Below, one piece after another: positions 24,670 through 33,243 of a stretch of DNA of 64,000 bases (position 1 is its first letter; each line of letters starts with the position of its first letter). The notes below the pieces were generated by a model. It did no database searches. It had not been told where the DNA came from and worked only from the letters and a program-made list of their open reading frames with translations. Position numbers and translations under genes: made by a program. The DNA is from Marinobacter pelagius (GTDB lineage: Bacteria > Pseudomonadota > Gammaproteobacteria > Pseudomonadales > Oleiphilaceae): the NCBI RefSeq assembly GCF_900114925.1, contig NZ_FOUR01000007.1, forward strand, positions 186,001 through 250,000, given 5' to 3'.

Positions 24670-25467
24670 TCAGCTCAGAAGAAAACGGAGCCCCACTACC
24701 AGGAGCATCATCGCAAAAATACGTTTCAGAACCTTGGCGTTCAGCTTGTGGGCCAGGTTGGCACCAATTCTGGCGAAGAAAACACTGGTCAGGATGATCC
24801 CGATCAGTGCCGGCAGGTAGATGAAGCCCAGACTGAATTCCGGAAGCTCGGCATGGCCCCAGCCCGTCCAGATGTTGCCAATGGCACCGGCCAGCGCGAT
24901 TGGCAGACCAATAGCCGCGGAGGTGGCCACGGTGTTCTGCATACGGACATTACACCAGCTGAGATAAGGCACGGTGAGCGTGCCGCCGCCGATGCCGAAA
25001 ATGGCCGAGGCCCAACCGATGATGCCACCGGCAACTCCCAGACCCGCATCGCCGGGAACATCACGACCGGGCTTGGGGTTGACCTCCAGTATCATTTTGA
25101 TCGCTACCAGCATCACGAACACGCCAATCACCAGTTGCAGCAGATCGCCACTCATGAAGGCCGCGGTCCAGGCGCCCAGTACCGCTCCGCCAACTATCCC
25201 CACGGTCATGGGCCGGAAAATGTCCCAGCGCACGGCCCGGTGCTTGTGATGGGAACGGATGGAGGACAGTGAGGTGAACACGATGGTGGCCAGGGAGGTC
25301 CCTACCGCCAGGTGAGCGCTGATTTCCGGGCTGATGCCCTGGATCTCGAAGCTGAAGATGAGTACCGGCACAATGACAAGGCCACCACCGATGCCGAACA
25401 GGCCCGCCATGGTCCCTGCCAGTGCGCCCAGTGCCAGATACGATGCAAATACGGTTACCAGGGTCAT
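24670..25467 (-). CDS. TauE/SafE-family membrane permease
   Basis: A 265-residue membrane protein with about eight hydrophobic segments and the duplicated TauE motif: GLFGIGGGLVIVPVL near residue 24 and AIFGIGGGTLTVPYL in the second half. The family includes proposed sulfite, sulfonate or organic anion exporters, but the substrate here is unknown. It is divergent from the NRDE gene and lies upstream of lgt-thyA on the same strand, probably sharing their transcript. Confidence 0.9.
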   Translation of the reverse strand: MTLVTVFASYLALGALAGTMAGLFGIGGGLVIVPVLIFSFEIQGISPEISAHLAVGTSLATIVFTSLSSIRSHHKHRAVRWDIFRPMTVGIVGGAVLGAWTAAFMSGDLLQLVIGVFVMLVAIKMILEVNPKPGRDVPGDAGLGVAGGIIGWASAIFGIGGGTLTVPYLSWCNVRMQNTVATSAAIGLPIALAGAIGNIWTGWGHAELPEFSLGFIYLPALIGIILTSVFFARIGANLAHKLNAKVLKRIFAMMLLVVGLRFLLS

Positions 25468-25565
25468 AGCTGCTCACGCCCATGAGAAACAAGGCTGGTA
25501 TGATACACACCGCACGGGACAAGTTCACGGCTCGCCATTCACCTTCCGGAGACTGATTACCAACC

Positions 25566-26339
25566 ATGTGCCTCATTGCCTTTGCCCTTGGCCAGAATCG
25601 CCATTTTCCGCTGGTGGTCGCCGCCAACCGGGACGAGTTTTTCCGTCGCCCCACTGCAGCCATGGACTGGTGGGCCACCGACTCGGGCCAGCGGGTACTG
25701 GCCGGCCGTGATCTCCAGTCCGGCGGTACCTGGCTGGCGGTCACAGAGGATGGCCGCATCAGCGCCGTGACCAATGTCCGGGAGGGCTCCCCCGAGGCCG
25801 GCCGTACCACTCGTGGAGAGTTGCCGTTGCGGGCCTTGGAGGAGCCAAGGGCAGAGCTGTTCGGTGATCTCACCGACGATCCGGATCGTTATGCCGGCTT
25901 TAACCTGATCCGACTCGGAACCGATGGCGGTTGGTATTACAGCAATCGTGACGCCCATCCGGGCCGAGGTGTGCACCGGGGTGTGTATGGCCTCAGTAAT
26001 CACTTGCTGCAAACCCCATGGCCGAAACTGCTCCGGCTGCGGGAGTCCGTAGGCGAGACGGTCTCGATGGCGGGTGCTGACGCCGACGGCCTGCATGAGC
26101 GGCTGATCACTCTGCTCCAGGATTCGACACCGGCTCCTGACCACCTGCTGCCGGACACCGGCGTGGGTCTGGCAACGGAGCGCTTCCTGTCGTCTCCGTT
26201 CATTGTCGGCGAGGACTATGGCACCCGGGCCACCACGATTGTGACGGTCACCAACGATGGCCAGGTCCGGGTTACCGAACACAGCTGGGGGCCTTTGGCC
26301 TCAAAAGGCGATTGCCGTCACTTCGACTGGCAGCGATAG
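25566..26339 (+). CDS. NRDE-family protein (TANGO2-like)
   Basis: A 257-residue protein of the NRDE/TANGO2 family. It begins MCLIAFALGQ, with Cys2 as the possible N-terminal nucleophile after Met removal, followed by LVVAANRDEFFRRPTAAMDW, which contains the naming NRDE motif. The eukaryotic homologue affects Golgi structure and haem or lipid handling, but the bacterial function is not established. It precedes xseB on the same strand after 53 bases that contain a separate promoter. Confidence 0.88.
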   Translation: MCLIAFALGQNRHFPLVVAANRDEFFRRPTAAMDWWATDSGQRVLAGRDLQSGGTWLAVTEDGRISAVTNVREGSPEAGRTTRGELPLRALEEPRAELFGDLTDDPDRYAGFNLIRLGTDGGWYYSNRDAHPGRGVHRGVYGLSNHLLQTPWPKLLRLRESVGETVSMAGADADGLHERLITLLQDSTPAPDHLLPDTGVGLATERFLSSPFIVGEDYGTRATTIVTVTNDGQVRVTEHSWGPLASKGDCRHFDWQR

Positions 26340-26350
26340 CCCGCCGGCTC

Positions 26351-26359
26351 TGATATAAT
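26351..26359 (+). promoter_or_regulatory. Extended -10 promoter for xseB-ispA-dxs
   Basis: TGA-TATAAT is a perfect -10 with the extended TGn element. No good -35 is present, as is common for extended -10 promoters. The predicted start is near 26366, about 27 bases before the xseB ATG. Confidence 0.65.
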
Positions 26360-26392
26360 CCGCGAAATTCTGTCACCCGACCGGAGGGCCCG

Positions 26393-26647
26393 ATGGCCGG
26401 TGAAAAAGACACCACATCCATAGCCGACTTTGAAAAGTCACTGGATGAGCTGGAAAAGCTGGTTCGCGACCTGGAGCAGGGCGAACTGTCGCTGGAACAG
26501 TCCCTGACCGCGTTCGAGCGGGGCGTGAAGCTGACCCGGGAATGCCAGCAGGCATTGAAGAGTGCCGAGCAGCGGGTCGAGCAGCTGGTGCAGAACAGCG
26601 ATGGCACCCTCGAAACCCGCCCTTTCTCGCCGGATGACGCCGACTGA
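26393..26647 (+). CDS. xseB: Exodeoxyribonuclease VII small subunit
   Basis: XseB (84 aa) is the small helical subunit of exonuclease VII, which degrades single-stranded DNA. The family core [20 protein letters not shown] and [15 protein letters not shown] spans residues about 13-50. A GGAGGG ribosome site lies 8 bases upstream. Its stop overlaps the ispA start by one base, and xseB-ispA-dxs is a widespread gammaproteobacterial operon. The large subunit gene xseA is not in the window. Confidence 0.97.
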   Translation: MAGEKDTTSIADFEKSLDELEKLVRDLEQGELSLEQSLTAFERGVKLTRECQQALKSAEQRVEQLVQNSDGTLETRPFSPDDAD

Positions 26648-27543
26648 TGACCGAACAGACCAAGGCGGCAGTGGATTTTCTGGAGTCCTGCCGCACCCTT
26701 GTCGACGCCGAACTGGACCGCTGCATTGATCAGAGCGCGGCCTCAGATCGCCTTCAGGACGCCATGCGCTACAGCGTACTGGGCGGCGGCAAGCGGATCC
26801 GTCCCGCCCTGTGCCTTGCGGCAGCGCGGGCCATGGGCCAGGCCAGCAACAGCGCCCTCGCCCCCGCCTGTGCCGTGGAGCTGATCCATGCCTATTCGCT
26901 GATCCACGATGACCTGCCGGCGATGGATGACGATGAGCTGCGCCGGGGCCGGCCCACCACCCACATTGCCTTCGACGAGGCTACCGCCATTCTGGCGGGC
27001 GATGCGCTGCAGGCGCTGGCATTCGGGCTGCTGGCCAACGGTTCGGGACTGGACACCGAGTCGCGCCTCGCCATGGTTCAGGAACTGGCCAGGGCCGCCG
27101 GCCACCAGGGCATGGTAGGCGGCCAGGCCATTGACCTGGAATCGGTGGGCAAGACCCTGACCCTGACCCAGCTGGAAACCATGCACCGGCACAAGACCGG
27201 CGCCCTGATCGAGGCCAGTGTCCGCATGGGTGCCCTGAGCGCGGAGCAGGTGGATTCCAGTGAGCTGGACGCACTAACGACCTACGCCCGGGTGCTGGGG
27301 CTGGCCTTCCAGGTGCAGGATGACCTTTTGGATATCGAGGGCAGCACCGACGTGATCGGCAAACCCCAGGGATCGGATGTCGCCCGCTCCAAGCCCACCT
27401 ACCCGGCCCTGCTGGGCCTGGACGGTGCCCGGCAGCACCTGGCAGAACTGCTGCAGACCGCCAAGGCGAGTCTCGAACGGTTCGGCCCCGAAGCCGACCC
27501 TCTGCGGGCGATGGCGGATTACGTGGTGGCACGAACCCATTGA
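26647..27543 (+). CDS. ispA: Farnesyl diphosphate synthase
   Basis: A 298-residue short-chain prenyl transferase that builds farnesyl diphosphate from IPP and DMAPP. Both aspartate-rich motifs are present: the first as DDLPAMDDD (FARM, near residue 88) with the following RRG, the second as FQVQDDLLD near residue 222. GGGKRIRPALCLAA binds the diphosphate. It follows xseB without a gap and precedes dxs, which supplies the precursor pathway. Confidence 0.96.
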   Translation: MTEQTKAAVDFLESCRTLVDAELDRCIDQSAASDRLQDAMRYSVLGGGKRIRPALCLAAARAMGQASNSALAPACAVELIHAYSLIHDDLPAMDDDELRRGRPTTHIAFDEATAILAGDALQALAFGLLANGSGLDTESRLAMVQELARAAGHQGMVGGQAIDLESVGKTLTLTQLETMHRHKTGALIEASVRMGALSAEQVDSSELDALTTYARVLGLAFQVQDDLLDIEGSTDVIGKPQGSDVARSKPTYPALLGLDGARQHLAELLQTAKASLERFGPEADPLRAMADYVVARTH

Positions 27544-27619
27544 ACCACCCTGCCCCAAAGGCGCACACTTGTCGTAACTTATTTTGAAAACACTGGATCA
27601 TCCCAAAAGACCCGAGCAG

Positions 27620-29551
27620 ATGCAGGATACTTACACTTTCAAGGAAATCCCGTCACAGCGGCCCAACACCCCGCTGCTGGACCGGATTGATGTACCGGCC
27701 CAGCTCCGTGAGCTGCCGGCTGAACAGCTGACCCAGCTGGCCCGGGAACTGCGGGCGTTCCTGCTGTGGTCCGTCGGCCAGACCGGCGGGCATTTTGGTG
27801 CCGGGCTGGGCGTACTGGAGCTGACTGTCGCCCTCCACTATGTGTTCAACACCCCGGAGGACCGCCTGGTCTGGGACGTGGGCCATCAGGCCTATCCCCA
27901 CAAGATCCTCACCGGCCGCCGGGAACAGATGGGCAGCATTCGCCGCAAGGGCGGTCTGGCCGGATTCCCGAAACGGGCCGAAAGCGAGTACGACACCTTC
28001 GGAGTGGGCCACTCCAGTACCTCCATCAGTGCCGCTTTGGGCATGGCTATCGCCGCCCGCATGCAGAACACCGGCCGCAAGAGCATTGCCGTCATCGGCG
28101 ATGGCGCCATGACCGCGGGCATGGCCTTCGAGGCCCTGAACCATGCCGGCCACCTGCATGCCAACATGCTGGTCATCCTGAACGACAACGACATGTCGAT
28201 CTCACGGAACGTGGGAGGCCTGTCCAACTATTTCGCCAAACTGCTGTCCAGCCGCACCTACAACCAGGTCCGGGACAGTAGCAAGAAGGTGTTGCAGGGT
28301 GCGCCGCATCTGATGGCCCTGGCCAAGAAGACCGAGGAACACTTCAAGGGCATGATTGCCCCGGGCACCCTGTTCGAGGAACTCGGGTTCAATTACATCG
28401 GCCCTATCGATGGCCATGACCTGCCGCTGCTGGTGGAGACCCTGGAGAACATCCGCGAGCTGGACGGCCCGCAATTCCTGCACGTGGTGACCACCAAGGG
28501 CAAGGGCTTTGCCCCGGCGGAGGCCGACCCGATCGGCTACCATGCCATCAACAAGATCGAGCCGGTGCCACCGAGTAAGCCGGAACCGGTTACCCCCAAG
28601 CCGGCCAAACCGAAGTACGCCAATGTCTTCGGCCAGTGGCTGTGCGATGCCGCCGAGCAGGACGAACGGGTGGTGGGCATCACACCGGCCATGTGTGAGG
28701 GCTCGGATCTGCTGGCCTTCTCCCAGCGCTTCCCGGATCGGTATTTCGACGTTGCCATTGCCGAGCAGCACTCCGTGACCCTGGCGGCCGGCCTGGCCTG
28801 CGACGGCGCCAAACCGGTGGTGGCGATCTACTCCACCTTCCTGCAAAGGGGCTATGATCAGCTGATCCATGACGTGGCCATCCAGAACCTGGATGTGCTC
28901 TTTGCCATCGACCGGGCCGGTCTGGTGGGCGAAGACGGTCCGACCCACGCCGGTGCGTTCGATATCAGCTACCTGCGCTGCATCCCCAACATGGTGGTGA
29001 TGACTCCGTCCGACGAGAACGAGACCCGGCAGATGCTGCAGACCGGCATGCTGTTCAACGGTCCGGCGGCGGTTCGCTACCCCCGCGGTACCGGGCCGGG
29101 CGCGAAGATCGAGCCCGAGCTGAAACCGCTGGAGCTGGGCAAGGGCCGCCGAATCCGGGAAGGCAGCGGCGTTGCCATCCTGAACTTCGGTACCCTGCTC
29201 GCACCCGCGCTGGAGGCGGCCGAGGCACTGGGCGCCACCGTTGCCGACATGCGCTTCGTCAAACCACTGGACGAGGAGCTGGTACTGGAACTGGCCGAGC
29301 AGCATGACCTGCTGGTGACCCTGGAAGAGAATGTGGTGGCCGGCGGCGCCGGCAGCGCGGTCACCGAATTCCTGAACCACCGCGAAGTCTCCCAGCCGGT
29401 GCTTCAGCTCGGGCTGCCGGATACCTTTATCGACCACGGCAAGCACGGAGAACTGTTGAGCGACTGCGGCCTGGACGCCGAGGGCATCCGCTCGGCCATT
29501 GCCGAACGCCTGGAACGGCTCCAGCGCTCCAGTCTCAAAGCAGTCAAGTAA
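27620..29551 (+). CDS. dxs: 1-deoxy-D-xylulose-5-phosphate synthase
   Basis: Dxs (643 aa) condenses pyruvate and glyceraldehyde 3-phosphate, the first step of the MEP isoprenoid pathway. It is a thiamine-diphosphate enzyme: [18 protein letters not shown] continuing to LNDNDMSIS is the cofactor motif, and [12 protein letters not shown] and [15 protein letters not shown] are family landmarks. The start is placed at the ATG at 27620, giving [18 protein letters not shown], which resembles pseudomonad Dxs; an upstream TTG at 27584 is less likely. It is the last gene of xseB-ispA-dxs and is followed by a strong terminator. Confidence 0.96.
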   Translation: MQDTYTFKEIPSQRPNTPLLDRIDVPAQLRELPAEQLTQLARELRAFLLWSVGQTGGHFGAGLGVLELTVALHYVFNTPEDRLVWDVGHQAYPHKILTGRREQMGSIRRKGGLAGFPKRAESEYDTFGVGHSSTSISAALGMAIAARMQNTGRKSIAVIGDGAMTAGMAFEALNHAGHLHANMLVILNDNDMSISRNVGGLSNYFAKLLSSRTYNQVRDSSKKVLQGAPHLMALAKKTEEHFKGMIAPGTLFEELGFNYIGPIDGHDLPLLVETLENIRELDGPQFLHVVTTKGKGFAPAEADPIGYHAINKIEPVPPSKPEPVTPKPAKPKYANVFGQWLCDAAEQDERVVGITPAMCEGSDLLAFSQRFPDRYFDVAIAEQHSVTLAAGLACDGAKPVVAIYSTFLQRGYDQLIHDVAIQNLDVLFAIDRAGLVGEDGPTHAGAFDISYLRCIPNMVVMTPSDENETRQMLQTGMLFNGPAAVRYPRGTGPGAKIEPELKPLELGKGRRIREGSGVAILNFGTLLAPALEAAEALGATVADMRFVKPLDEELVLELAEQHDLLVTLEENVVAGGAGSAVTEFLNHREVSQPVLQLGLPDTFIDHGKHGELLSDCGLDAEGIRSAIAERLERLQRSSLKAVK

Positions 29552-29563
29552 CCGCTGATCCCA

Positions 29564-29601
29564 ACGAAAAAGCCCGCGTTCGGAGACGCGGGCTTTTTCG
29601 T
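29564..29601. terminator. Bidirectional terminator between dxs and ribA
   Basis: A perfect 15-base stem (29564-29578 with 29587-29601) with an 8-base loop and flanking A and T runs serves both dxs (+) and ribA (-). Confidence 0.92.
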
Positions 29602-29624
29602 ATGATTCAGTGCGGGGAGGCCGA

Positions 29625-30236
29625 TTACTGGGGATCGTCGTCCTGGTGCGTTTCCAGCCAGTGTCCCAGTTTGCTCTGCTTGGTGTTGAGGTAGTTCTCG
29701 TTGTGCGGATTGCGCCCCACGTGCAACGGTACCCGCTCGGCAATTTCGATGCCATAGGACTCCAGCGCCTTGACCTTGCGCGGGTTGTTCGTCATCAATC
29801 GCAGGCTATTGATCCCCAGGTGTTCCAGCATATCCTTGCACATGCTGTAATCCCGCAAATCTGCGGCAAAACCGAGCTGCTCGTTGGCCTCGACCGTATC
29901 GGCACCCTGGTCCTGCAGATGATAGGCGCGGATCTTGTTCAGCAGACCAATCCCCCGGCCCTCCTGGCGGAGGTACATAAGGATACCCCGCCCTTCGCGG
30001 GCAATGCTGCGCAAGGCTTCCTCAAGCTGATAGCCACAATCACAGCGCATGCTGTACAGGGCATCGCCTGTCAGGCATTCAGAGTGGGTCCGGGCCAGCA
30101 TCGGCTCATCACTATCCAGGTCCCCCAGGGTCAGGGCGATGTGCTCCTTTCCGGTATCCGGCTCTTCGAAACCGTGCATGTCAAACACCCCGAACGGGGT
30201 TGGCAACCGGCAGGTCTGGATGTAACGAACAGCCAC
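29625..30236 (-). CDS. ribA: GTP cyclohydrolase II
   Basis: RibA (203 aa) opens GTP to start riboflavin synthesis. The zinc-binding motif C-x10-C-x-C is visible in [20 protein letters not shown], and [19 protein letters not shown] in parts is the GTP-binding region. The GTG at 30236 is chosen because GAGGAA precedes it by 6 bases and the protein then starts [16 protein letters not shown], like E. coli RibA; a longer frame reaches 30311 without support. It lies downstream of moaC on the same strand. Confidence 0.94.
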   Translation of the reverse strand: MAVRYIQTCRLPTPFGVFDMHGFEEPDTGKEHIALTLGDLDSDEPMLARTHSECLTGDALYSMRCDCGYQLEEALRSIAREGRGILMYLRQEGRGIGLLNKIRAYHLQDQGADTVEANEQLGFAADLRDYSMCKDMLEHLGINSLRLMTNNPRKVKALESYGIEIAERVPLHVGRNPHNENYLNTKQSKLGHWLETHQDDDPQ

Positions 30237-30369
30237 AGTGTTTCCTCGTGGTTCAATCAATCGGGGCGCGCATTCTATCACGTGGCCGCCGGCTTGGCGT
30301 AGTCTTGGCACAGTGGACTCTCCGGTGGTGAATCGTTACCGGATAGTACGCTCCCTGCCGCGGGCCGGA

Positions 30370-30852
30370 TCAGGCCTGCCCGGCAACCCAGTGGCCGCTG
30401 CGCCCGCCCTTCTTCTCGAGCAAGCGCACGTTGTCCACGACCATGCCCCGATCCACCGCCTTGCACATGTCATACAGCGTGAGCGCCGCCACGCTGGCAG
30501 CGGTCAGGGCCTCCATTTCGACCCCGGTCTGGCCCGAGAGCTTGCAGCGGGTCAGGATATGTACCGAGGCGTCATCCTCGCCCGGATTCAGCTCAACCTT
30601 CACCGAGGTCAGGTTCAGACTGTGACAAAGGGGAATCAGCTCATGGGTTTTCTTGGCTGCCATGATGCCCGCAATCCGGGCCACGGCCAGCACATCGCCC
30701 TTGGGATGCTCGCCCTCGATGATCATTTTCAGGGTTTCCGGCGCCATGCGGATGGTGGCTTCGGCGCGGGCTTCCCGTTCGGTCACGTCCTTATCGGTGA
30801 CATCGACCATGCGGGCTTCGCCCTTCTCGTCCAGGTGGGTCAGCTTGCTCAC
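30370..30852 (-). CDS. moaC: Cyclic pyranopterin monophosphate synthase
   Basis: MoaC (160 aa) makes cyclic pyranopterin monophosphate in molybdenum cofactor synthesis. The N-terminus [37 protein letters not shown] in pieces, and [20 protein letters not shown] with the C-terminal KAVDRGM are diagnostic. The GTG start at 30852 has GGAG six bases upstream and gives the family length; the frame extends to 30912 without homology. Nearest same-strand neighbours are the Nudix fusion upstream and ribA downstream; the moaA partner is not in the window. Confidence 0.95.
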   Translation of the reverse strand: MSKLTHLDEKGEARMVDVTDKDVTEREARAEATIRMAPETLKMIIEGEHPKGDVLAVARIAGIMAAKKTHELIPLCHSLNLTSVKVELNPGEDDASVHILTRCKLSGQTGVEMEALTAASVAALTLYDMCKAVDRGMVVDNVRLLEKKGGRSGHWVAGQA

Positions 30853-30933
30853 GGTTTCTCCAGAAACATGATTGGAAATGGATTGATCAGATCTCGCCAG
30901 CATACCAGACACAGCGGAAGCCAGCCTTGATAT

Positions 30934-31917
30934 CTACCGGTCCGACCGCCACCAGAAGCGGATGCCGGCAACGCCCTGGCCACCCAGCCGGCGCGCCGCA
31001 ACTGCTTCCCCCGGACCAACCCCACCCAGGGCATACACGGGAATGACCGCTTGCGCCACCAGGGCTTCGAATTGCTCCCAGCCCATGGCCGGACACCCCG
31101 GATGACTCCTGGTCGGTTGCACCGGGCCCAGGGTGGCGTAATCGGCCCCCAGGGCTGCGGCATGGGCGAGCTGATCTGCATCGTGGCAGGATACGCCCAG
31201 CCACACCGACTCGGGAACCGGACGGCTGGCCAGGGCCTGCGCCTCGCTCCAGGGCAGGTGCAGACCGCCGGCACCCGGCACTGCATCAAATATTTCCGGG
31301 CTGCCATGCAGGATCGGCGTCAGTCCCTGCCCTGTGCATAAGGCCACCGCTTTGCTGGCGAAGCGGACGTAGTCCTCCGGCGACAGCTCGGGAGCGCGCA
31401 GCACCACACAGGTGGCCCCGGAGGCTTCCAGCTGCCCCAGCCCGCCCTCGAGGCTGGCCAGCCCATCATCGGCAGAGGTCATCGCACCGGTAATGGCTAA
31501 TACCCCGGGAAGCCGCAGGGCACGAATCACCGGGCGGTTGGCGACCGGAAAATCCTGGTCCCGGAGCTGTTCCGGTTCCAGCCAGTCCACCGGTTGCCCT
31601 TCCCGGCCCTCGGGCTCTCCAGAGGCCTCAGAGGTGCGCCAGACGTCCAGGAACACCCGCTTGTCGCCGTAGTCGTGGCGAATACCAATGACCGGCTCCA
31701 GGGACGTCTCGGACAGGCTCAGGCCGGTTTCCTCGGCAATTTCCCGGACCAGGGCCTGCTGGACCGTCTCACCCGCCTCGACCTTACCACCGGGGAACTC
31801 CAGCAACCCGCCCTGATGCACGTGGTCGGGGCGACGGGCGATCAGCACCCGGCCCTCCCGGACGATGACACCGACCGCCACATGGATCTCCGGGACCGGG
31901 CTTTGCGTTGCGGTCAT
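30934..31917 (-). CDS. Nudix hydrolase fused to thiamine-phosphate-synthase-like domain
   Basis: A 327-residue two-domain protein. Residues about 10-135 are a MutT-type Nudix domain with the box GGKVEAGE...REIAEETG at 43-65, expected to hydrolyse 8-oxo-dGTP. Residues about 145-327 resemble a ThiE-type TIM barrel, with GLTPILHGSPEIF, GVSCHDADQLAHAAALGADYATLGPV in parts, and ALGGVGPGEAV. This pairing is a known proteobacterial arrangement, but the job of the barrel is unclear. It begins 2 bases after argJ, so both are probably co-transcribed behind secA as in pseudomonads. Confidence 0.92.
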   Translation of the reverse strand: MTATQSPVPEIHVAVGVIVREGRVLIARRPDHVHQGGLLEFPGGKVEAGETVQQALVREIAEETGLSLSETSLEPVIGIRHDYGDKRVFLDVWRTSEASGEPEGREGQPVDWLEPEQLRDQDFPVANRPVIRALRLPGVLAITGAMTSADDGLASLEGGLGQLEASGATCVVLRAPELSPEDYVRFASKAVALCTGQGLTPILHGSPEIFDAVPGAGGLHLPWSEAQALASRPVPESVWLGVSCHDADQLAHAAALGADYATLGPVQPTRSHPGCPAMGWEQFEALVAQAVIPVYALGGVGPGEAVAARRLGGQGVAGIRFWWRSDR

Positions 31918-31919
31918 AC

Positions 31920-33137
31920 TCAGGTCCGGTACTCCGCGTTGATGGTCACGTAGTCGTGGGAAAAATCACAGGTCCAGACCGTCTCCCGGATATCGCCGCG
32001 CTTCAGGTCGATGGCGATGGTGATTTCCTCCTGGTCCATTACCGCCTGGCCTCGCTCCTCGGAGTAATCCTCGGCCCGGCCGCCCTGACGCACCAGGCAG
32101 ACATCGCCCAGGTAGATTTCCAGGGCATTGAGATCCAGGTCCGGAACACCGGCACGGCCAACCGCTGCCAGGATTCGCCCCCAGTTCGGGTCGGAGGCAA
32201 ACAGCGCGGTCTTGACCAGTGGTGAATGGGCCACGGTGTAAGCCACGTCCAGGGCTTCCTGCTGGCTGGCCGCCCCGCTGACATCGATGGTGACAAACTT
32301 GGTGGCGCCCTCGCCGTCACGGACGATGGCATGAGCCAGATCCAGGTACACCTGCTGCAACGCCTCCCGTAATGTCGCAAGCTCCGGGCTGCCGGCGGTA
32401 ATCTCCGGACCGCCGTACTGGCCGGAGGCCATCAGCATGCAGGCATCGTTGGTAGAGGTATCGCCATCGATGGTAATCCGGTTGAAGGACTTCTCCCCCA
32501 GTTCCGAAGCCAGGGTCTGGAGTACCTCCGGCGCAATCCGGGCGTCCGTGGCGATGAAACCGAGCATGGTCGCCATATTCGGGCGGATCATGCCGGCACC
32601 CTTGCTGATCCCGGAAATGGTCACGGTATGGCCGCCAAGGTCCACCTGGCAGGAGGCCCCCTTGGGCCGGGTATCGGTGGTCATGATCCCGCTGGCCGCC
32701 TCGGCCCAGCGATTCTCCGCAGTACTGGCGAGCGCCTCGGGCAAAGCCCCGACAATCTTTTCTACCGGCAGCGGCTCGCCGATCACCCCGGTGGAAAACG
32801 GTAAAACCTCGTCGGCGCTGACACCGGCGTTGTCCGCCAGCGCCTGGCAACAGGCGACGGCATCCTTCATGCCCCGCTCGCCGGTACCGGCATTGGCATT
32901 CCCGGTGTTCACCAGCAGATACCGTGGCGCGGTTCGGGCCAGGTGTTGCCGGCTTACGGTGACCGGCGCGGCGCAGAACTGGTTACGGGTAAAGATGCCC
33001 GCGACCCTACTGCCGGGGGCGAGCTCGAATACCACCACATCCTTCCGGCCGGGCTTCTTGATGCCCGCACTGGCAATGCCCAACTTGACGCCGGCTACCG
33101 GGAAAAACTCGGGTAAGGTGCCTGGACCTACCGCCAT
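31920..33137 (-). CDS. argJ: Bifunctional ornithine acetyltransferase / N-acetylglutamate synthase
   Basis: ArgJ (405 aa) recycles the acetyl group in arginine synthesis. The proenzyme cleaves itself before the threonine of NMATMLGF, making that Thr the nucleophile; this motif and the preceding SKGAGMIRP are intact. N-terminal KLGIASAGIKKPGRKD and C-terminal DPNWGRILAAVGRAG are typical. The ATG at 33137 is preceded by GAGAGGAGAGGCAGG-type purine-rich sequence; a TTG at 33158 extends the frame but is less likely. The gene is downstream of secA, separated by a terminator. Confidence 0.95.
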   Translation of the reverse strand: MAVGPGTLPEFFPVAGVKLGIASAGIKKPGRKDVVVFELAPGSRVAGIFTRNQFCAAPVTVSRQHLARTAPRYLLVNTGNANAGTGERGMKDAVACCQALADNAGVSADEVLPFSTGVIGEPLPVEKIVGALPEALASTAENRWAEAASGIMTTDTRPKGASCQVDLGGHTVTISGISKGAGMIRPNMATMLGFIATDARIAPEVLQTLASELGEKSFNRITIDGDTSTNDACMLMASGQYGGPEITAGSPELATLREALQQVYLDLAHAIVRDGEGATKFVTIDVSGAASQQEALDVAYTVAHSPLVKTALFASDPNWGRILAAVGRAGVPDLDLNALEIYLGDVCLVRQGGRAEDYSEERGQAVMDQEEITIAIDLKRGDIRETVWTCDFSHDYVTINAEYRT

Positions 33138-33186
33138 CCTGCCTCTCCTCTCACTCAATCCAATCAGTAACTTTCAAAACGCAAAA

Positions 33187-33217
33187 ACCCGCAGCCTGCG
33201 CTTGTCAGGTTGCGGGT
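33187..33217 (-). terminator. Terminator after secA
   Basis: On the minus strand a 12-base stem with one G-U pair (33206-33217 with 33187-33198) and a 7-base loop is followed by five T. It lies 27 bases past the secA stop, in front of argJ. Confidence 0.85.
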
Positions 33218-33243
33218 CTTTGACCGGGTTCAGTGCGCCGGGG

